From a virus: 23,194 nt of DNA. A program made the translations under genes and the position numbers. The stretch covers positions 1 to 23,194 of IMG/VR virus record IMGVR_UViG_3300033291_000005. One strand, written 5' to 3'. The notes beneath the pieces are model-generated. The model did not search any database and was not told the DNA's origin. It saw only the letters and a list, made by a program, of their open reading frames with translations. Below are positions 19,633 through 23,194 of the stretch, one piece after another (position 1 is the first letter of the stretch; the number at the start of each line of letters is the position of its first letter).

Positions 19633-21834
19633 TCAGGCGGTGGTGGTGGCGTCCACCCCGGCGCCCGCGGCGACGTTCCCCACCAGGTCCCGCACCTCGT
19701 GCCGGGTGTGGTACGTGGTCGAGGCGTCCAGGCCGGTCGGGCTGTAGACGGCACTGGCCTGCCAGGCGGTCCAGGTCGGCGTGGCCGACTGGGCGTCCAG
19801 CGTGAACCGGTAGGGCAGGTCGTGCAGGCCGACGCCCGCGTCGCTGGCCCCGGTCACGGTCAGGGTGAAGCCGTCGCCGTCCTCAGCGCTGACCGCGCTG
19901 GTACCAGGCACCGGGTTGACCTGGTCGACGACCAAGGCCGTCCCATCGCAGCCGAGCTGGATCGGCGCGCCCGTGCCGCCGTTGGAGCAGATCGGCACGG
20001 TGATCACGCGGGAATCGATCCACCGCTTCGCGACGAGGTAGCCCTCCTCGGTGAACAGCGCGGTGAAGTTGTTCTGGCCCAGCAGCGCGCTGTCGTAGAT
20101 CGTGTCGAGGGTGATCACGTCGCTGGCACCCTTGACCCAGGTGCCGGCCACGTAGAGCAGGAAGTCCACCGTCGACGGCCACTCGGTGAAGTTCGCCGCC
20201 GTGCCGGTGAGCGGCTGCCAGTCGTAGACGAACTGGGCGGCGATCCCCCGCGAGGCAAACCACATGTTGATCTGGGCGTCCGTGATCTCGACGGACTCGA
20301 CCGGGGTCAGGCCCTGACGCAGCGCGATGTCCGTGCGGACCGCGCCGTGCACCCAGTACGGGAAGACCGCCTCGAGCACGGTGTTCCGGGCCAGCCGGTG
20401 GATGTACCGGTAGTGCTCGACCTGCTTCTCGATCGCGCTCAGCAGCGGAGCGAGAGTGCCGACGGTGCCGGTGGTCATGGTGACCGCGGTGCTGCCGGCG
20501 ACCAGCAGATTGATCAACCGCACGGACATCTTGTGGTCGTGGGCCACGAGGGCCCCACGCGTGGTCCGGCCCAGCATCTCGGGGTAGCCGCGCTGCTGCA
20601 GCAGGCCGGCGTTGAGGCACAGGCCGGCGATCGCCAGCCGCTCCTCGTCCCACGTCGGGCACGGCACGGTGTAGCAGGGCTTGTCCCCCGCGCTGCCGGA
20701 GCCAGGGTGCAGGTGGTCGGCGTCGTCGGTCACCGCGTAGGTGCCGGCCTCGTCCTGGGCCTCGGTGTAGCTCCAGTCGGTGGCCGCGTAGATCGTCGAG
20801 TAGTCGATCCCGGTCGTCCACTGGATGCCGCCGCGGGCGATCCCGATCTCCGGCATGGAGAAGAGGCCGTCACGGCTCTCCAGCTCCAGGAAGTCGTAGA
20901 GGATCTCCGAGGGGGCGCACCAGCCACCGGCCGCGACGAGGGAGCCGCCCTGCAGCCGGGACTGGTCGACCGCCCGGGCGAAGACCTCCTCGACGTGATC
21001 AGGATCGCTGCTCTGGATCATCAGATCCTGCGGGATCGGCCGCTGGAAGACCGCGACCGAGTGCTGGGCGGCCAGGTGCTGACCGGCGCGCTGGGCGGCC
21101 CGGTACTGCCCCTCGTTGAAGCCGGCCAGCCGGCGGTCCACGATCCGGCCGATGTCCCGCCAGTTCACACCGGCTCCAGCCGCGTACCCGGTGCCGTCAC
21201 CGGAGGCGAACACCAGGTCCTGCATCCGCGTCGGCGCGCTTCCCTGGCGCGGCATCACCGGACGCTGCGAGCGCACCGAGGACAGGTTCACCCGCACCTC
21301 GCGCCGCGGAGCGGGCGCGCCGGCCACGACGGCCGCGGGAGCCTGACCCTCAGGCGCTCCCTCGCCACCGCCACCACCATCGCCCTCGCCGGACTCGTCC
21401 TCGTCGTCCCCACCGTCGCCGCCCTGGTCGTCGTCTCCCGCGGCGTCGTCCTCGCGGTCGTTGATCTCCTCGGTACGGGTCTCGGTGTGCACCCGCGTGG
21501 CCAGCTCCGCGGCGGCGGCGGCGCGCTGGTCGGCGGCCTCCCGGCGCGTGGACAGCTCGCCCTGCAGCCCCTCGATCCCTTCGGTGAGCACCGAGAGAGC
21601 GGCCATGGCCTCCTCGGTCAGCCCCTCGCCGCCGTTGTACAGCGTGTCGAAGTGGCCGATCGCCTCGCTGTGCAGGGAAGCCAGCTGCTCGTCCGTGAGC
21701 GTGCTGAGATCCTCCGGGATCACGAAGTCGTCGGCGCCGGGCGCGTTCCCGCCGCTGCCGCCGCTGTCGGACTGCCGCTCGTAGTCGGTGAAGAAGGTGG
21801 TCCGCCGGAGCGCACGCGCTCTGGACTGGCTCAT
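19633..21834 (-). CDS. major capsid protein with N-terminal scaffold region and C-terminal Ig-like domain
   Basis: At 733 residues this is much longer than a plain HK97-fold capsid protein. Residues about 35-125 are helical and charged (LTDEQLASLHSEAIGHF, EGIEGLQGELSTRREAADQR), like the scaffolding delta domain of fused capsid genes. Residues 126-163 are an acidic Gly/Asp/Glu run. The capsid body starts near 178 (RREVRVNLSSVRSQRP) and has expected features such as AGGWCAPSEILYDFLELE, the E-loop/P-domain segments and VDFLLYVAGTWVKG. The capsid protease encoded three genes upstream would remove the scaffold. About 640-733 form an Ig/FN3-like domain (GDGFTLTVTG, PYRFTLDAQSATPTWTAW, TYHTRHEVRDLVGN), which would decorate the shell. 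AGGAGG sits four bases before the ATG. Confidence 0.85.
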   Translation of the reverse strand: MSQSRARALRRTTFFTDYERQSDSGGSGGNAPGADDFVIPEDLSTLTDEQLASLHSEAIGHFDTLYNGGEGLTEEAMAALSVLTEGIEGLQGELSTRREAADQRAAAAAELATRVHTETRTEEINDREDDAAGDDDQGGDGGDDEDESGEGDGGGGGEGAPEGQAPAAVVAGAPAPRREVRVNLSSVRSQRPVMPRQGSAPTRMQDLVFASGDGTGYAAGAGVNWRDIGRIVDRRLAGFNEGQYRAAQRAGQHLAAQHSVAVFQRPIPQDLMIQSSDPDHVEEVFARAVDQSRLQGGSLVAAGGWCAPSEILYDFLELESRDGLFSMPEIGIARGGIQWTTGIDYSTIYAATDWSYTEAQDEAGTYAVTDDADHLHPGSGSAGDKPCYTVPCPTWDEERLAIAGLCLNAGLLQQRGYPEMLGRTTRGALVAHDHKMSVRLINLLVAGSTAVTMTTGTVGTLAPLLSAIEKQVEHYRYIHRLARNTVLEAVFPYWVHGAVRTDIALRQGLTPVESVEITDAQINMWFASRGIAAQFVYDWQPLTGTAANFTEWPSTVDFLLYVAGTWVKGASDVITLDTIYDSALLGQNNFTALFTEEGYLVAKRWIDSRVITVPICSNGGTGAPIQLGCDGTALVVDQVNPVPGTSAVSAEDGDGFTLTVTGASDAGVGLHDLPYRFTLDAQSATPTWTAWQASAVYSPTGLDASTTYHTRHEVRDLVGNVAAGAGVDATTTA

Positions 21835-21908
21835 CAGGCCTCCTGGTCGGGTGGGATCCGCGCCAGGGCCCTGCTGCCACCTACGGTTATCGGCAGAGTA
21901 GCACCGCG

Positions 21909-22025
21909 TCAGAAGGCAGAGTTGAACCGAGCCGACGCGGCCTCGGGATCGATCTCCTTGCCCTCGCGCTCGACCCGCTTCAGGGCGGCCGCGAGATGAG
22001 GGTTGACGTTCTCCCTGTCAGCCAT
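21909..22025 (-). CDS. small protein of unknown function (38 aa)
   Basis: A 38-codon frame (MADRENVNPHLAAALKRVEREG...) lies between the CxC protein and the capsid gene. Its ATG overlaps the end of the upstream gene by eight bases, with AGAGG just before it. The product is charged and probably one or two helices; DPEAASARFNSAF is its end. I do not recognise a family. The interval 21835-21908 to the capsid start holds the capsid ribosome binding site and a TACTCT hexamer at 21895-21900 that may be chance. Confidence 0.55.
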   Translation of the reverse strand: MADRENVNPHLAAALKRVEREGKEIDPEAASARFNSAF

Positions 22026-22215
22026 TCCTCTCGATCCTTCCCACCCGGCCGGCGCGCACCCGCGCGGCCTCGGCCTCCAGCCGGCTGCCGTAGTTCTGCC
22101 GCGGGCCGGTCGGTGGGATGAACGCGAAGGTCTGGGTCATGGACTTGGCTTCTGCCTGCTGGTCCTGGCCCGAAGTAGACGTGGTCTTCTTGGCACCCTT
22201 CCGGCAGTTGCACAT
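22018..22215 (-). CDS. small CxC-motif protein (65 aa) of the actinophage head module
   Basis: I choose the ATG at 22215 (MCNCRKGAKKTT), which has GAGAGGGG eight bases upstream; the in-frame TTG at 22221 is a less likely start. The 65-residue product has an N-terminal Cys-x-Cys motif next to basic residues, then TFAFIPPTGPRQNYGSRLEAEAARVRAGRVG. Small proteins with a Cys-x-Cys start and a similar Tyr/Arg-rich end are common beside head genes of actinophages, but no function is known to me. The two cysteines may bind metal. Two bases separate it from the Acb2-like gene, so co-translation is likely. Confidence 0.65.
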   Translation of the reverse strand: MCNCRKGAKKTTSTSGQDQQAEAKSMTQTFAFIPPTGPRQNYGSRLEAEAARVRAGRVGRIERNG

Positions 22216-22217
22216 GC

Positions 22218-22430
22218 TCAATTCCCCTCTCGCGCGATCGCCGCGTTGGCCCAGAACATCGTCTGTTCGAGGTTGGTCAACGCCAGCGACTTCTCCCGGC
22301 TCTCCGGCAGTTCCTCGTCGATGATCTGGGCCAGCTTCTTGCAGGCCCGGCGCATCGCCTCGTGCGCTCCGACCTTCAGGCCGGTGGGCGGGTGATGATC
22401 GAACCTGCGGTTCAGCTCCTCGGGCGTCAT
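22218..22430 (-). CDS. acb2: Acb2-like cyclic-nucleotide sponge (anti-CBASS)
   Basis: The 70-residue product matches the Acb2 pattern: NRRFDHHPPT at the start, an alpha-helix with HEAMRRACKKLAQIIDEELP, then SREKSLALTNLEQTMFWANAAIARE. The ending LExxMxWANAAIAR and the early F-x-x-H-P-P-T are the strongest family marks. Acb2 proteins form hexamers that bind cyclic di- and trinucleotides made by CBASS (and some Thoeris) systems and so stop the abortive response. In characterised phages acb2 also lies near capsid genes. Here it sits three bases after the capsid protease gene and two bases before the CxC gene, so it would be made late with head proteins. The aromatic residue often present just before the HPP motif is His here, which may change ligand preference. 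Function is inferred from motifs only. Confidence 0.78.
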   Translation of the reverse strand: MTPEELNRRFDHHPPTGLKVGAHEAMRRACKKLAQIIDEELPESREKSLALTNLEQTMFWANAAIAREGN

Positions 22431-22433
22431 GAC

Positions 22434-23194
22434 TCAGTCTCTCGCGGCGTGCACCCGGACGGCCAACGCGCTCGCGCGCACCCGCCGGGCCAGCTCGGCG
22501 GCCTGGGGCAGCACTCCAGCCGCACGCTGCTGCTCCTCGCGGCGCTCGCGATCGGCCAGCCGCTTGAGGTAGCGCAAGTCGTCCACCGAGAGCGCCCCGA
22601 GGGTGCCCGGCCGGCGCACCTTGCGCGGCGGGACCATCCCTGAGGCGACCAGCGACGTGATCACTCCCGAGGCGACCAGCCCGCGCGGACGTGGCACCGG
22701 GAAACCTGGCACGTTCACCGCGAGCGCGGCCACCAGCTCGAGATTGCCGCTCAGCCGCCGCCAGTCACCGCTCAGCGGCGAGGCCCGCAGCGCGCGGACC
22801 TGGTCCGGAGTGACCGAGGGGCGCAGGGCCCCGGCCACCCAGATGCCGAAGACGTCCTCCCCCGCGGCCACGTCCGCCACCACCGCACCGGTGCGCTCGT
22901 AGTGCGCGGCGGCCGCAGCGGCGCTCAGCGTCGGGCCAGCGTGCAGGGTGTCCAGAGTGACGTGCCCGACCGCCACCTCCGCGCCCTCGGCGGTCAGCAC
23001 CGAGCCGGTGCGGAAGTGGGCGTAGCCCGTAACGCTGTGTGGCGGCGTCACGCACCCGGTGTGAGCGTGACTGATATGGCAAGTCCCCCAGATCGCCAGG
23101 TGGCCGAAGATCTGGCCCTCGGCTGTCACCCGCAGCGCAGTCGGCTCGTGCAGATCCGGGTCGGAGAACCACGAGACAGGAGGAGCGTCCGGTA
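22434..23194 (-). CDS. capsid maturation protease (N-terminus beyond the window)
   Basis: The frame stays open to the right edge, and the extra residues (PPVSWFSDPDLHEPTALRVTAEG) fit the family, so the gene is partial and the GTG at 23129 is not its start. Conserved blocks of the actinophage capsid protease follow: GQIFGHLAIWGTCHISH, CVTPPHS, GYAHFRTGSV, VAVGHVTLDTLHAG, AAHYERTGAVVADV, EDVFGIWVAGALRP, and LSGDWRRLSGNLELVAALAVNVPGFPVPR. Such proteases clear the scaffold and trim capsid protein during maturation; His and Ser residues in the HxG and SGDW regions are candidates for catalysis. The C-terminal 60 residues are basic and helical (LKRLADRERREEQQRAAG), suggesting a scaffold-binding tail. 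The three small genes and the capsid gene follow at once. Confidence 0.85.
   Translation of the reverse strand, partial: PDAPPVSWFSDPDLHEPTALRVTAEGQIFGHLAIWGTCHISHAHTGCVTPPHSVTGYAHFRTGSVLTAEGAEVAVGHVTLDTLHAGPTLSAAAAAAHYERTGAVVADVAAGEDVFGIWVAGALRPSVTPDQVRALRASPLSGDWRRLSGNLELVAALAVNVPGFPVPRPRGLVASGVITSLVASGMVPPRKVRRPGTLGALSVDDLRYLKRLADRERREEQQRAAGVLPQAAELARRVRASALAVRVHAARD

Noticed and set aside
19051-21999. A 982-codon plus-strand open frame opposite the capsid genes
   Set aside because: It is antisense to the capsid and neighbouring genes and is rich in Arg, Gly, His and Val with no motifs. Long antisense frames are expected where third positions are almost all G or C.
22434-23129. GTG at 23129 as the start of the capsid protease
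   Set aside because: The frame is open to the window edge and the upstream residues (SWFSDPDLHEPTALRV) fit the family, so the real start lies outside.
1-23194. tRNA genes, CRISPR arrays, insertion sequences, attachment site or integrase
   Set aside because: None could be recognised; the window is filled by structural and lysis genes with very short gaps.

Overview
The window is the structural and early-lysis part of a long-tailed (siphovirus-type) phage or prophage of a high-GC Gram-positive host, most likely an actinomycete such as Streptomyces. The GC content is high, most start/stop codons overlap or nearly touch, and the proteins follow the head-tail-lysis set of actinobacteriophages. 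Every gene I accept is on the minus strand, so the module is transcribed from the right end of the window to the left. The large plus-strand open frames are antisense shadows of real genes.

Reading in the direction of transcription: (1) Head, 23194-17765: capsid maturation protease (cut by the window edge), a small Acb2-type cyclic-nucleotide sponge, two tiny proteins, a 733-residue major capsid protein with a built-in scaffold region and an Ig-like tail, a structural protein of unknown role, and a probable major tail protein with a TIG domain. (2) Connector and receptor block, 17718-11851: Cys-rich head-to-tail adaptor, a beta-helix tailspike, an SGNH-hydrolase tail protein, a short fibre-like protein, a connector/terminator-like protein and an HK97 gp10-like tail completion protein. 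(3) Regulatory gap, 11850-11692, with a promoter-like sequence and a strong hairpin, followed by a phage lipoprotein gene. (4) Tail assembly, 11422-1046: two frameshift-linked chaperones, the tape measure protein, two large minor tail proteins and a collar-type fibre. (5) Lysis, 1027-1: a tiny acidic ORF, an amidase endolysin, and the first codons of a small membrane protein, perhaps a holin. Portal and terminase genes are not here and probably lie to the right.

The most striking locus is 7147-7875. The tape measure protein ends in an NlpC/P60 peptidoglycan hydrolase domain, and a 243-residue intein sits immediately before its catalytic cysteine, which is also the +1 extein residue needed for splicing. 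Inside the intein, in a different frame of the same strand, lies an intact 142-codon HNH endonuclease gene. The tape-measure frame stays open through it but reads as Ser/Thr-rich sequence, so the two genes are overprinted and the HNH stop codon falls in the C-terminal splicing block. This is a nested homing element whose nuclease is not part of the intein polypeptide.

Secondary points: an Acb2 homologue (anti-CBASS) among head genes; a lipoprotein beside the tape measure operon that could act in superinfection exclusion; a hairpin masking the tape measure ribosome binding site; three starts without a Shine-Dalgarno sequence that share a TACNCT hexamer 6-7 nt upstream (possible leaderless transcripts); and a low-GC island matching three exact-length 44-residue repeats in the tape measure protein. 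All functions are inferred from reading the sequence; no searches were run.
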